In this document: piece after piece, positions 16,631 to 26,550 of the stretch | Layout: each line of letters opens with the position of its first letter | Numbering within the stretch: position 1 is the first letter of the stretch | Assembly: GCF_002116635.1 (NCBI RefSeq) | Contig: NZ_LQPW01000178.1 | Location: 62,001 to 126,000, forward strand | DNA from: Mycobacterium szulgai | GTDB lineage: Bacteria > Actinomycetota > Actinomycetes > Mycobacteriales > Mycobacteriaceae | DNA: 64,000 nt | Direction: 5' to 3' | Notes under the pieces: generated by a model | Database searches by the model: none | Told to the model about the DNA's origin: nothing | Seen by the model: only the letters and a program-made list of their open reading frames with translations | Program-made: the position numbers and the translations under genes

Positions 16631-17613
16631 GCGGGCGGCTCTGACCCTACCGGGCTCTGCCGCGCTGTCGACGACATCGTCGGCACGCCGATGCCGGTGC
16701 GGTGCTGCAGCCACTTGCGCAGCCGATGTGCGTGCGTCGCAGGCGCCGGCCACTCCTCCTGGATGGCGGCATTGAGTTCGGCGCCGATCATGATCGAGAA
16801 ACCGCCGAAGAACGCGAACAAAAGGAACGCGATCGGCGTGGAGAGGGCGCCATAGGTGTAGCCGGTGCTGCCGATCCACCTCAGGTAGAACCGCAGGCCC
16901 AGGGTGGCGATCGAGAACACCACGGTGGCCAGCACCGTGCCCGGTATCAGCCGATGCGTCGGCAGTGGCACCGGCAATGCCACCCGGTAGAGGACCGTCA
17001 CTCCGGCCATCAGCGCGAGGATCACCACTGGGTAGTAGCCGTAGTGCAGCACGTTGGACAGGGTGTCGGGGATGTGTTCGCTGACCTTGCGCGGACCCAT
17101 CACCGCCACCGGCGCGGACACCACCACGAACACCAGCATCACCATGTACAGGAACAGCGCGAAGAACCGTTGTCGCACCGGGTGGCGTAGCGGCGTCTGG
17201 TCGTGGGCTTCGACGATGGCATCGACGAACGAGGAAATCGCCGAGGATCCAGCCCACAGTGAGATCAAGAAACCCAGCGAAGCGACCTCGCCGCCGGCGG
17301 TGGCGGTGATGTCGCGGATGGTGGGTTCGATGATCTCGTTGACCACGCTCGACGAAAAGAAGCTGCGTGCCGTGGACAACGTGCTCTTGATGATGGCGGG
17401 CAAGGTGTCGGCGCCGAAAAGCGGAGCGACGTACGCCAGCGTCCCCAATATCCCCAGCAGCAGCGGGGGCGTGGAAAGGCAGGTCCAAAATCCGGCTTCG
17501 GCCGATTCTGAAAAGATCGAATCGTCCCATGCCTTGGACAGAGTGCGCTTGCTGATGTGCCAGATGTGGTGACGCGACGGTTTCGGAGTCTGGTCAGGAA
17601 CCTGGTCGCTCAT
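16627..17613 (-). CDS. YihY/UPF0761 family inner membrane protein (Rv2707-like)
   Basis: A 328-aa membrane protein with about six hydrophobic segments and family motifs (SLWAGSSAISSFVDAIVEAHD, GSTGYTYGALSTPIAFLLFAFFGGFSIMIGAELNAAI). It was formerly annotated as ribonuclease BN; the real function is unknown. The N-terminus is cytoplasmic and polar. ATG 17613 (MSDQVP) is chosen by length compared with M. tuberculosis; an ATG at 17625 is in frame. Confidence 0.85.
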   Translation of the reverse strand: MSDQVPDQTPKPSRHHIWHISKRTLSKAWDDSIFSESAEAGFWTCLSTPPLLLGILGTLAYVAPLFGADTLPAIIKSTLSTARSFFSSSVVNEIIEPTIRDITATAGGEVASLGFLISLWAGSSAISSFVDAIVEAHDQTPLRHPVRQRFFALFLYMVMLVFVVVSAPVAVMGPRKVSEHIPDTLSNVLHYGYYPVVILALMAGVTVLYRVALPVPLPTHRLIPGTVLATVVFSIATLGLRFYLRWIGSTGYTYGALSTPIAFLLFAFFGGFSIMIGAELNAAIQEEWPAPATHAHRLRKWLQHRTGIGVPTMSSTARQSPVGSEPPA

Positions 17614-17676
17614 CCCGTCCAGCATTACCGAAGAGTGCTCCCGTGGTCGACATTCCCGCCAGGCGAGTTCGGCCGT

Positions 17677-17862
17677 CTACTCGGGGCTGACCTCCAGCAC
17701 CGCGGCCAGTTCCACGAGTTTGGCCTCGTGCTTGTTGGCGTGATGCTGACAGAAGAGAAGCTCGGCACCGTTGGGCAGCTTGGCCCGCACCCGGGCCGCC
17801 GCACCGCATCGGTCGCAGCGGTCTGCTCTGGTTAGCTCGGGACTGGTCAGAGTTGCATTCAT
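17677..17862 (-). CDS. Small four-cysteine/histidine zinc-binding protein (DUF7455-like)
   Basis: A 61-aa protein with the motif CDRCGAAARVRAKLPNGAELLFCQHHANKH, a CxxC then CxHH pattern that probably binds zinc. The ATG at 17862 has GGAG 6 nt upstream. Similar small proteins occur near sigA/sigB in many actinobacteria. The function is unknown. It is short but well supported by the motif, which is too regular for a chance frame. Confidence 0.75.
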   Translation of the reverse strand: MNATLTSPELTRADRCDRCGAAARVRAKLPNGAELLFCQHHANKHEAKLVELAAVLEVSPE

Positions 17863-17990
17863 GGCTTCTCCGTTCTGGCTTGTTCTTAACTGTGTCAGAC
17901 GTTTGGCGTTTTCGCCTTGTTCCCAGACCGTTATCGGGTGTGTCGTTTCTCACGCGTAATCACGTTGTGAAATGGGGAAAGCTGGAAAGG

Positions 17991-18347
17991 GTGTGCGTTG
18001 CTCCACAGCTGCTAGTCCACATTTGCGGGGTCGCAGATTGGGACCAGGCACGTGACCGCGGCGGGATCTATCCCGGTCCGGGCGAGGAGTTCATCCACCT
18101 CTCCACGCCTGAGCAAGTTCACCTCCCGGCGAATCGGCTCTACCGCGGCCGAGCCGACTTGCTGCTGCTGCACATCGACCCGGCGGCCCTGTACGCACCG
18201 GTGCGCTGGGAGCGCGGAGTCGAAATCGACCCGGAGTCGATGCTGTTTCCGCACCTGTACGGTCCGCTCCCGGTGAGCGCCGTCATCAAGGCCGTGGCCT
18301 ATCCGCCTGCCGCCGACGGCACCTTCCCAGTCGCGGCATCGGGCTAG
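17991..18347 (+). CDS. DUF952 family protein (Rv2705c-like)
   Basis: The core reads LVHICGVADWDQARDRGGIYPG, GEEFIHLSTPEQVHLPANRLY, LLLLHIDP and FPHLYGPLP, all typical of DUF952 (an ADP-ribosyltransferase-like small fold of unknown function). The start is uncertain. GTG 17991 has GGGGAAAG about 9 nt upstream and gives 118 aa; GTG 17967 gives 126 aa, closer to the M. tuberculosis annotation. It overlaps the convergent RidA-like gene by 4 bp. Confidence 0.8.
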   Translation: MCVAPQLLVHICGVADWDQARDRGGIYPGPGEEFIHLSTPEQVHLPANRLYRGRADLLLLHIDPAALYAPVRWERGVEIDPESMLFPHLYGPLPVSAVIKAVAYPPAADGTFPVAASG

Positions 18348-18715
18348 GCGCCCAGATAGGCGTCGGCTTCGATCTCGACCCAAAGCTCCGGAGCTATCAG
18401 CGCCGAGACCTCGACCATGGTGGCAACCGGACCGATCTCCCCGAAGACCTCAGCGTGCACTTCACCGATGTCGCGCCAGCGCGAAATGTCGGTCACGTAG
18501 ATGCGGGTACGGACCACGTCGGCCAGCGTCGCACCGGCCTCCTCAAGTGCAATTCTTATGCGACGCAGGGCATCTCGAGTCTGAGCTGCGACGGTGTCGC
18601 CGCTTCCGGTGGTGCCGGCGACCGCCACATGGGGTCCGCTACGCACCGCGCGCGAATAGCCGACGGTGGCTTCGAAATCGGATCCGGACGAGACGTTTTG
18701 GCGGTTGGCTGGCAT
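18344..18715 (-). CDS. RidA/YjgF family protein (Rv2704-like)
   Basis: A 123-aa protein of the RidA family, which hydrolyses reactive enamine/imine intermediates from amino-acid metabolism. It shows YSRAVRSGPHVAVAGTTG, the ALEEAGATLADVVRTRIYVTDI segment containing the family's conserved Arg, and the C-terminal VEVSALIAPELWVEIEADA. A cytosolic trimer is expected. The role of Arg in VVRTRIYV is from family knowledge. Confidence 0.9.
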   Translation of the reverse strand: MPANRQNVSSGSDFEATVGYSRAVRSGPHVAVAGTTGSGDTVAAQTRDALRRIRIALEEAGATLADVVRTRIYVTDISRWRDIGEVHAEVFGEIGPVATMVEVSALIAPELWVEIEADAYLGA

Positions 18716-18789
18716 GCGGCCACAGTACGGCGAACGCTCCAGCGGGGCGGCTGCTTTACCTGCAGGGACTCTGCTGGTAGCAGTGCTGT

Positions 18790-19251
18790 GTGCGAATAAC
18801 TCCTGCCGGCGCCCTGGTTGCCGTGGCGGCCTTGGTCAGTGGCTGCCTGAGCTGGGTGCACAGCTCGGCACCGACCGCCTCGCTGAACGACGAGGTCCGC
18901 GACGGCAATTTCGAGTTCACCGTGAAGGTGATCGACCTTGGCGTGCAAAAGATCGGCTACCAGGTCCCGCAGGGTGTCTTCGTGGTCGTTCACCTCATGG
19001 TCAAGAACATCGCCAAACTGCCGAGAACCGTGTACTGCCAAAACCAGATATTGCGAGACCAAGCCGGCAGGAAGTACGACAACGCCGTGACGGTCGGCAG
19101 CCGGGAAGACCAGATCAACATCAACCCCGGCAATCAGGTTCACGTGACGTGTGCGTTCGACGTGCCCGTCGGCACGCTGCCGGCCACGCTGCAGGTGCAC
19201 GACTCGCCCTACTCCAAGGGCGCGACAGTGACGCTGCTCGGCGTGCGCTGA
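18790..19251 (+). CDS. Secreted lipoprotein with a DUF4352/telokin-like beta domain
   Basis: A 153-aa protein starting at GTG 18790. The signal peptide ends in the lipobox LVSGC at residue 19. The mature part is predicted all-beta (FEFTVKVIDLG, VFVVVHLMVKNIAKLPRTVY, HVTCAFDVPVGTLPATLQVHD), which resembles DUF4352 immunoglobulin-like domains. Two cysteines (TVYCQNQ, VTCAFD) may form a disulfide. A surface-exposed role of unknown nature is inferred. It does not belong to the conserved sigA neighbourhood I know. Confidence 0.75.
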   Translation: MRITPAGALVAVAALVSGCLSWVHSSAPTASLNDEVRDGNFEFTVKVIDLGVQKIGYQVPQGVFVVVHLMVKNIAKLPRTVYCQNQILRDQAGRKYDNAVTVGSREDQININPGNQVHVTCAFDVPVGTLPATLQVHDSPYSKGATVTLLGVR

Positions 19252-19738
19252 AAATCAGTCCGGGTAGTCGCTCACTAGGGTCCAGTTAACGCTGTACGTG
19301 TCTTAGCCTGCACCCTGCGATTCGATTTTCGCAGCGATAACGGCAGGCGGGCGAGGCACCCGTTGCGGCGCCAACTCAATGATTTTCACCCCCAATAACG
19401 CACCCAGAGACAGCTTTGCTAGACGCCGCCCCGGAAGCGCTCCGAAGCCACTCGTCGAGCCACCCCGTCGGGACCCGAAATGCGTTGAAAAATAACATTG
19501 TTGGGCCGGCGAATGCCCGAAGGAACCCTGGTAACACGATGCGTTTGCTGACGGCGAGAAAAAAATCTGCTGTGTGGTCAAAGCTCGCGACGTGCGTCGC
19601 GACTCACTAGTCGGTGGCGGGCCCGCGCGCCGCCAACCGCCGCGGGCCCGCCACGATCGCCCCACCCCCTGAATGCCCTCGGCTCAGGCCGAATGATTTT
19701 CGGCGTTTTCAACAGCCGACCCTCGGTATGCTCTGCCA
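19252..19738. other. Intergenic region upstream of the PE_PGRS protease gene
   Basis: No convincing gene is seen in this stretch of almost 490 bp. It is less GC-rich than its surroundings from 19310 to 19570, with small frames lacking coding character. It ends in a very GC-rich hairpin (19616-19652, listed separately), then the leader of the PE gene. Confidence 0.6.
19616..19652. repeat. Perfect 12-bp GC-rich inverted repeat
   Basis: GGCGGGCCCGCG (19616-19627) and CGCGGGCCCGCC (19641-19652) are perfect inverted arms around a 13-nt loop, and each arm itself contains the palindrome GCGGGCCCGC or close to it. It could be a factor-independent terminator without a T-tract, or a regulatory structure in the leader of the PE_PGRS gene 86 bp downstream. 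Confidence 0.6.
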
Positions 19739-21214
19739 ATGTCGCTGACCGTGGCGCCGGAGTGGTTGACGTCGACGTCATCGAATGTGGAGCGCCTCGG
19801 TGTGGAACTGAGCGCCGCGCATGCCGCGGCGGCCGTGCCGACCACCGCACTGGCGGCCGCCGCCGGCGATGAAGTCTCGGCGGCGGCGGCCGCGCTGTTC
19901 GCCGGGTTTGGCCGGGACTATCAGGTCCTCGCGGCGCAGGCCGGTGGCTTCCAGCGGCAGTTCGCGCGCGCCCTCGCCGACGCGGCGGGGTCATACCAGG
20001 CCGCCGATGCGACAGGGGCGTCACTGTTGCGATCGGCCGAGCAGAACGTGCTGGGGGCGGTCAATGCGCCCACTCAGTTGCTCCTGGGGCGACCGTTGAT
20101 CGGCGACGGGACCAACGGCACGGCCGCGAGCCCCAATGGGGGCGACGGTGGGCTGCTGTACGGCAACGGCGGCGCCGGCTACTCGCAGACCGCGGCCGGC
20201 GCGGTCGGCGGCGCCGGCGGGCAGGCGGGGCTGATCGGCAACGGCGGCGCCGGGGGCGCCGGTGGGCCTGGCGCACCAGGCGGCGGCGGCGGGATCGGCG
20301 GCTGGCTCCGGGGCAACAACGGCCTCGCCGGAAGCGGTTCGCCGGTAAACGTGTCCGTCCCGTTGTCGATGGACGGAAACTTCCCGATGGTGGGCGTGTC
20401 GGTCAACGGCGGCCAGACCGTGCCGGTGCTGCTCGATACCGGCTCGGCCGGCCTCGTGGTGCCGTTCTGGGATGTCGGGTGGCAGCACCTGGGCTTGCCG
20501 ACCGGGTTCAATGTCATTCGCTACGGCAACGGCGTGGGGATCCTCTACGCCGATTTCCCCACCACAGTCGACTTCGGGGCCGGGGCCGTCACCGCGCCGA
20601 CCAGCGTCCAGGTTGGGCTCCTGCCATTCCCGACGTCGCTGCCGGGCCTCACCCTCATTGCGTCCGGGCACGCGTTCGGCCCCAGCGGGCACGGCATCCT
20701 GGGCATCGGCCCCAACGTCAACGCTTACGCCGCCGACGGGCACGGCAACGTCGTCACCACGGCGCTGCCCGGACAACTCAGCGAGGGCGAACTGATCGAC
20801 ATCCCCGGCGGCCACCTGCAGTTCGGGCCCAACACCGGGACCCCGATCACCTCGGTCACCGGCGCGCCGATCACATCCTTCGACGTGCAAATCGGCGGCT
20901 ATGACCCCGCCGGGGCGTACTGGTCGGTCACGTCGATCCTGGATTCCGGTGGTAACCACGGCACCCTGCCCGGGGTCGTCCTGGGCACCGGGCAGACATC
21001 CGGGGTGTTGCCGCCCGGGACGGTCATATCGATCGCCACCGACAACAACCAGACGCCGCTCTACTCCTACGCCACGACTGCGGCCGACAGCCCCGTCGTC
21101 ACCGGAAACGTGCCGATGAACACCGGGGTGATGCCGCTCGCGTTGGGCCCCGTGTACATCTCGAATAACCCCATGGGCGTCGGGACGTTGGTGTTCGACT
21201 ACCCGCCGCCGTAG
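19739..21214 (+). CDS. PE_PGRS-linked aspartic protease (PecA family)
   Basis: A 491-aa protein. The PE domain (residues 1-100, MSLTVAPEWL with the Pro-Glu motif) is followed by the linker GRPLIGDGTNG and a short Gly-rich PGRS segment (about residues 125-205, GGAGG repeats). A C-terminal retropepsin-like protease domain follows, with two catalytic aspartate motifs, VLLDTGSAGLVV and ILDSGGNHG. PecA/PecB/PecC of M. marinum and M. tuberculosis (PE_PGRS35/16) are ESX-5-secreted proteases that trim PE_PGRS proteins such as LipY. Surface location and ESX-5 dependence are inferred from the PE domain. It lies between a lipoprotein gene and convergent sigA. Confidence 0.9.
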   Translation: MSLTVAPEWLTSTSSNVERLGVELSAAHAAAAVPTTALAAAAGDEVSAAAAALFAGFGRDYQVLAAQAGGFQRQFARALADAAGSYQAADATGASLLRSAEQNVLGAVNAPTQLLLGRPLIGDGTNGTAASPNGGDGGLLYGNGGAGYSQTAAGAVGGAGGQAGLIGNGGAGGAGGPGAPGGGGGIGGWLRGNNGLAGSGSPVNVSVPLSMDGNFPMVGVSVNGGQTVPVLLDTGSAGLVVPFWDVGWQHLGLPTGFNVIRYGNGVGILYADFPTTVDFGAGAVTAPTSVQVGLLPFPTSLPGLTLIASGHAFGPSGHGILGIGPNVNAYAADGHGNVVTTALPGQLSEGELIDIPGGHLQFGPNTGTPITSVTGAPITSFDVQIGGYDPAGAYWSVTSILDSGGNHGTLPGVVLGTGQTSGVLPPGTVISIATDNNQTPLYSYATTAADSPVVTGNVPMNTGVMPLALGPVYISNNPMGVGTLVFDYPPP

Positions 21215-21265
21215 GCGGTCACTCGGGGTTGTATTCCCAAGGGAAAGCGCGTTCGGGAGGGCCGC

Positions 21266-22804
<1,539 letters not shown>

Positions 22805-22980
22805 ATACACCCCTTCGGTTGGACTCACTTCCGGTGGGTCTGGGCATGCGTAACCGAAAGTGTCTGCTATGTCGAATGTCGGCGTTGATATCAGCGTGAG
22901 TACTCGCGCGCTATCGGTTGGGCGGCCGCCGACGACCATTGTAACTTCACTGGGCACTTGTACTGCCCGAGCGGGCAAAA

Positions 22981-23763
22981 TCAGTGCGTCACGTCCGTGA
23001 CTGAAGCCATGGCCGCGCCCACTATCCCGGCGGCGTTCTGCAGGGTGGCGGGGACCACCGGAGTGCGGTTTTCCAGCAGCGGCACCCATTTGTCGGCCTT
23101 GCGACTGATGCCGCCGCCGGCGATGAACAGGTCCGGCCAGATGGCGTTCTCAATGGCGACGAGCACGCGTGTCACCTGTTTTGCCCACTTCTGGTAGCTC
23201 CAGTCGTAACGCTCTTTGACCGATGACGCGGCCCGTTGCTCGGCTTCCTTGCCACCGACTTCAAGATGGCCGAACTCGGTGTTAGGGATCAGTACTCCGT
23301 TGTGGATGAGCGCCGAACCGATTCCGGTTCCAAAGGTGAGCAGCACGACCAAGCCAGAGTTGTTGCGACCCGCGCCGTAGCGTTCCTCGGCCAGCCCGGC
23401 CGCGTCGGCGTCGTTGAGAATCGTGACTTGCTGGCCGTCCAGTTCAGCACTGATGACGTCGTGCGCGTTGGTTCCGATCCAGGATTTATCCACGTTGGCC
23501 GCCGTCTGCACGACGCCGTGGGTCACCACCCCGGGATAGGTCACCCCGAGCGGACCTGTCCAGCCGAACCCGTTGACGACCTCGGCGATGGTCTTGGCGA
23601 CCGCCGAGGGAGTGGCGGGTTGCGGGGTCAACAGCTTGAGCCGCTCACCGATCAACTGTCCGGTGTCTAGGTCGACGATTCCGCCCTTGATGCCGCTGCC
23701 CCCGACGTCGATGCCGAAGCCGCGACGCCGGGGCGTGTCGTTACCGAGCTCGCTGCTGGTCAT
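22981..23763 (-). CDS. ppgK: Polyphosphate glucokinase
   Basis: A 260-aa ROK-family kinase that phosphorylates glucose using polyphosphate or ATP. The phosphate-binding motif GIDVGGSGIKGG (residues 17-28) and LNDADAAGLAEERYG, LLTFGTGIGSALIHNG (phosphate 2/adenosine) and FIAGGGISRKADKW are intact. GAGGAG lies 5 nt before the ATG. It precedes sigA on the same strand with a 176-bp gap, as in M. tuberculosis (Rv2702). Confidence 0.95.
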   Translation of the reverse strand: MTSSELGNDTPRRRGFGIDVGGSGIKGGIVDLDTGQLIGERLKLLTPQPATPSAVAKTIAEVVNGFGWTGPLGVTYPGVVTHGVVQTAANVDKSWIGTNAHDVISAELDGQQVTILNDADAAGLAEERYGAGRNNSGLVVLLTFGTGIGSALIHNGVLIPNTEFGHLEVGGKEAEQRAASSVKERYDWSYQKWAKQVTRVLVAIENAIWPDLFIAGGGISRKADKWVPLLENRTPVVPATLQNAAGIVGAAMASVTDVTH

Positions 23764-23824
23764 CGAATCTCCTCGGCGAGATTGTGCTGTCGGCCCACCT
23801 TAAGCCGTGTGATGCGATAGTCCG

Positions 23825-24685
23825 GTGACCCCACCCCACAATGAACCCGCGCAGCTGCGCTCGGTGGCCGAAACCCTTGCCGCAGAGGCGGCTGCGTTCG
23901 TGCGGGATCGGCGCGCGGAGGTGTTCGGCGCGTCTGCCGAGGCCGTCGAAAGCGGTGCGGTGCGAACCAAGACCACCCCTACCGATCCGGTGACGGTGGT
24001 CGACACCGAAACCGAACGGCTGTTGCGAGACCGGTTGGTTCGACTGCGGCCGGGTGATCCGATTCTCGGCGAGGAGGGCGGCGGGCCCGATTCGGCGGCC
24101 GCCGACACGGTCACCTGGGTGCTTGACCCCATCGACGGCACAGTGAATTTCGTCTACGGCATAGCCGCGTACGCGGTGTCGATCGGAGCTCAGATCGGCG
24201 GTGTTTCAGTGGCCGGCGCGGTTGCCGACGTTGTGGCCGGCAAGGTGTATTCGGCGGCGTCCGGCCTGGGTGCGCACGTCAGTGACGCGCAGGGGACCCG
24301 GGCATTGTCTTGCAACGGCGTCGACGAGTTGTCGATGGCATTGCTGGGTACCGGGTTTGGATACTCACCGCGACGCCGCACCGTTCAGGCCGCGCTGCTG
24401 GCCCGGATGGTCCCGGTGGTGCGCGATGTCCGTCGGATCGGGTCGGCGGCCTTGGATCTGTGCATGGTCGCTGCCGGACAGCTGGATGCCTACTACGAAC
24501 ACGGGCTGCAGCCCTGGGACTCGGCGGCTGGGGCGTTGATCGCGGCCGAGGCGGGCGCGCGGGTTGTGTTGCCGTCGGCGAATGTGAACGGCGCCGGACT
24601 GGTGGTTGCTGCGGCGCCGGGAATCGCCGACGAACTGCTAGCGGCGCTCGAGCGATTCGACGGTCTGGGCCCGATCCTGGACTAA
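23825..24685 (+). CDS. suhB: Inositol-1-monophosphatase family protein SuhB
   Basis: A 286-aa Mg2+-dependent phosphatase that dephosphorylates inositol-1-phosphate for phosphatidylinositol and mannoside synthesis. It shows the metal-binding motifs GEEGGG, WVLDPIDGTVNF and YYEHGLQPWDSAAGALIAAEAG, and the substrate region RRIGSAALDLCMVAAGQLDAY. The start is GTG 23825; the TGCGATAGT just upstream is too close to be a standard -10. It is divergent from ppgK and convergent with cei. Confidence 0.94.
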   Translation: MTPPHNEPAQLRSVAETLAAEAAAFVRDRRAEVFGASAEAVESGAVRTKTTPTDPVTVVDTETERLLRDRLVRLRPGDPILGEEGGGPDSAAADTVTWVLDPIDGTVNFVYGIAAYAVSIGAQIGGVSVAGAVADVVAGKVYSAASGLGAHVSDAQGTRALSCNGVDELSMALLGTGFGYSPRRRTVQAALLARMVPVVRDVRRIGSAALDLCMVAAGQLDAYYEHGLQPWDSAAGALIAAEAGARVVLPSANVNGAGLVVAAAPGIADELLAALERFDGLGPILD

Positions 24686-24689
24686 GGGG

Positions 24690-25340
24690 TCAGCAGCTGT
24701 TCGCGTGGATCTTTGCCAGCAGCGCATGATCCGCCGGCTCGGTCGCTCCCGGGCGCAAGGTGGCCAGTACCGCGTCGATGTTGTCGCTGTGCGCCAGCGA
24801 AGTGAAGTCGGTGCCGAGAGCGAGGTCGACGGAGTCGTCGGCGCGGCTGTCGTGGAACAGCTCGGTGCACGGCGCGACGAGCCATACCGCAGCCGCGGCG
24901 GCTTGGCCGGCGGTGCCGAAGCGGATCTGGCCTTGGCAGTTCAGTCGGGTGCCGGCATAAAGCGGGTCGTTGGCCGATGTCGGCTGGGCGAACCCGAGAT
25001 CCTGCAGCGCGCCGGCGATGTCGGCCGCCTGACCGCCGCGCCCGCTCGCATTGAGCACGCGGACTTTGGTGTCGCTGAGTTTGGCGGGGGAGACGTCGGT
25101 CATTTCGCTGCGTTGCACTTGCTCGCCGAGCCTGGTCGGTCCCGCGTCGGCGGCTTGCGGCGGCGGGTTGCACACGGCGGCTTCGCGCACATCCACCGGT
25201 CGGGTCAGTGCGACCGTCCACACCACACCCGTCACCACCGCCAGGAAAATGACCACGACGATGGCGGGGCGAGGGTTGCGCCGCCGGAATGGGCGACCGT
25301 GCTTGTCAAAGGCGGTACCCTCGGTGATTTGTGCGACCAC
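24690..25340 (-). CDS. cei: Envelope integrity protein Cei (Rv2700-like, LytR_C domain)
   Basis: A 216-aa membrane-anchored envelope protein: short cytoplasmic basic segment (KHGRPFRRRNPRP), one transmembrane helix (AIVVVIFLAVVTGVVWTVAL, about residues 25-45), then an external LytR C-terminal-like domain (VRVLNASGRGGQAADIAGALQDLGF). Cysteines at CNPPP, NCQGQ, PCTE and ANSC could form disulfides. The homologue is needed for envelope integrity and antibiotic tolerance in M. tuberculosis. The start is GTG 25340; the tandem repeat array begins only 10 bp upstream of it, so the array is its leader or promoter. Convergent with suhB. Confidence 0.92.
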   Translation of the reverse strand: MVAQITEGTAFDKHGRPFRRRNPRPAIVVVIFLAVVTGVVWTVALTRPVDVREAAVCNPPPQAADAGPTRLGEQVQRSEMTDVSPAKLSDTKVRVLNASGRGGQAADIAGALQDLGFAQPTSANDPLYAGTRLNCQGQIRFGTAGQAAAAAVWLVAPCTELFHDSRADDSVDLALGTDFTSLAHSDNIDAVLATLRPGATEPADHALLAKIHANSC

Positions 25341-25349
25341 ATGTGCACC

Positions 25350-25575
25350 TTAGTCCGCCGACGATGCGTGCCGGCACGGCACGTTGAGGAGGCGGACGGT
25401 CGGGCTTAGTCCGCCGACGATGCGTGCCGGCACGGCACGTTGAGGAGGCGGACGGTCGGGCTTAGGTCCGCCGACGATGCGTGCCGGCACGGCACGTTGA
25501 GGAGGCGGAGGGTCGGGCTTAGGTCCGCCGACGATGGGTGCCGGCACGGCACGTTGAGGAGGCGGACGGTCGGGG
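25350..25575. repeat. Minisatellite: four tandem 56-57-bp units
   Basis: Four contiguous units start at 25350, 25406, 25462 and 25519. Units 1-2 are 56 bp; units 3-4 are 57 bp, with one extra G. Differences among copies are few. Each unit contains the palindrome GTGCCGGCAC and a 7-bp inverted repeat GTCCGCC...GGCGGAC that could fold the unit into a hairpin. The lengths (56/57) shift the frame, and no spacers separate the units. It lies between the divergent cei and DUF4193 genes and abuts the cei start codon. Probably a variable-number repeat, MIRU-like in CCGACGATGC and TGAGGAG. Confidence 0.88.
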
Positions 25576-25631
25576 TGAGCGGCAACGCTGAACGCACCGT
25601 TTAAGGCCGAACACAAGGGTTAGATCGGGGG

Positions 25632-25647
25632 TGTGACGTAAATCACA
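25632..25647. promoter_or_regulatory. Perfect CRP-type binding site
   Basis: TGTGACGTAAATCACA has both half-sites (TGTGA, TCACA) of the CRP consensus TGTGA-N6-TCACA exactly. M. tuberculosis Crp (Rv3676) binds such sites. It lies 104 bp upstream of the DUF4193 start codon and downstream of the repeat array. A match to the consensus does not prove binding. Confidence 0.7.
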
Positions 25648-25750
25648 GTCGAATCTCCCGAGATACGGGCACGAATCATTTGGTGGATGCGTTCGACGCT
25701 GGTACAAAGCGTTGCTTGAACTTTATGAGGGCATGTGAGGGGACAGGACG

Positions 25751-26053
25751 ATGCCTACCGACTATGACGCTCCGCGGCGCACCGAGACCGACGAGGTCTC
25801 GGAGGATTCGCTGGAGGAACTCAAGGCACGCCGGAACGAGGCGGCGTCGGCAGTCGTCGACGTGGATGAATCAGAATCCGCCGAATCTTTCGAATTGCCC
25901 GGCGCCGACTTGTCCGGCGAAGAGCTGTCGGTGCGCGTCATTCCCAAGCAAGCCGACGAGTTCACCTGCTCGAGCTGCTTCTTGGTGCAACACCGCAGCC
26001 GGTTGGCCAGCGAGAAGAACGGCGTGATGATCTGTACCGACTGCGCGGCCTGA
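25751..26053 (+). CDS. DUF4193 zinc-ribbon protein (Rv2699c-like)
   Basis: A 100-aa acidic protein. It has a charged N-terminal half (EVSEDSLEELKARRNEAASAV) and a C-terminal zinc ribbon with CSSC and CTDC. The fold resembles zinc-ribbon RNA-polymerase partners of actinobacteria (a resemblance only). The function is unknown. AGGGGACAGGACG precedes the ATG. It is divergent from cei, with the CRP-type palindrome about 100 bp upstream, and convergent with the DUF3093 gene (gap 9 bp). Confidence 0.88.
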   Translation: MPTDYDAPRRTETDEVSEDSLEELKARRNEAASAVVDVDESESAESFELPGADLSGEELSVRVIPKQADEFTCSSCFLVQHRSRLASEKNGVMICTDCAA

Positions 26054-26062
26054 GAGCCGCAC

Positions 26063-26539
26063 TCAGCTTCTCAGTGCCGACAGCACCCGCTCGGGGTGAC
26101 GGCAGCTCACCAGCCAGTACGGCGTCGGATCGTCGGGGTCGTCGAGTACCAGCAGAATCATCGGGCCGACCCACGCTCGGTGCAGAACGAAGGCCGCCGG
26201 GTCGAGCTGGCGGCCCAAGGCCGCCGACTTGGCGGTGCGCGGGACTTCGGCGGATCGGGTGATCACGGTGACCGGCAGATGCGCCTCGGCGGCCCATAGT
26301 TCGATGCCGTCTGATCCGGCGGTGACCCGGATCTCGATGCGGCCCAGCCACAGCAGTGCACCGGCCGCGACGGCGAACAGCGTGACGAACGGCACCCAGT
26401 CGGGCAGGGCGGGAACTCCCTGGTTGACTTCGGTCGCGATCAGCGCAGCGAGCGCCAGCGCGAGCGGCCACCACCACCACGGCACCCAGAGTCGCTCGCG
26501 ATATCGCACGTTATGCGGCGCGACGCGGGTATTGGACAT
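26063..26539 (-). CDS. DUF3093 membrane protein (Rv2698-like)
   Basis: A 158-aa protein. ATG 26539 (MSNTRVAPHNVRYRERLWVPWWWWP) is chosen by length. Two hydrophobic helices (WPLALALAALIATEV and VPFVTLFAVAAGALLWL) are followed by a soluble beta-rich domain (IEIRVTAGSDGIELWAAEAHLP). The function is unknown; it always accompanies dut in actinobacteria. Its start is only 25 bp from the divergent dut start, so the promoters overlap. Confidence 0.85.
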   Translation of the reverse strand: MSNTRVAPHNVRYRERLWVPWWWWPLALALAALIATEVNQGVPALPDWVPFVTLFAVAAGALLWLGRIEIRVTAGSDGIELWAAEAHLPVTVITRSAEVPRTAKSAALGRQLDPAAFVLHRAWVGPMILLVLDDPDDPTPYWLVSCRHPERVLSALRS

Positions 26540-26550
26540 CCGGTCAAGGG

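Noticed and set aside
20021..20959. 312-codon frame opposite the PE_PGRS protease
   Set aside because: Arises from Gly-rich codons on the coding strand; no domain or ribosome binding site.
25350..25575. CRISPR array
   Set aside because: Units are contiguous without unique spacers and no cas genes are nearby.
25350..25616. Protein frames translating the tandem repeat (VPCRHASSAD type)
   Set aside because: Unit lengths of 56 and 57 bp shift the frame, so a repeated protein would not be maintained; the array is better read as noncoding.
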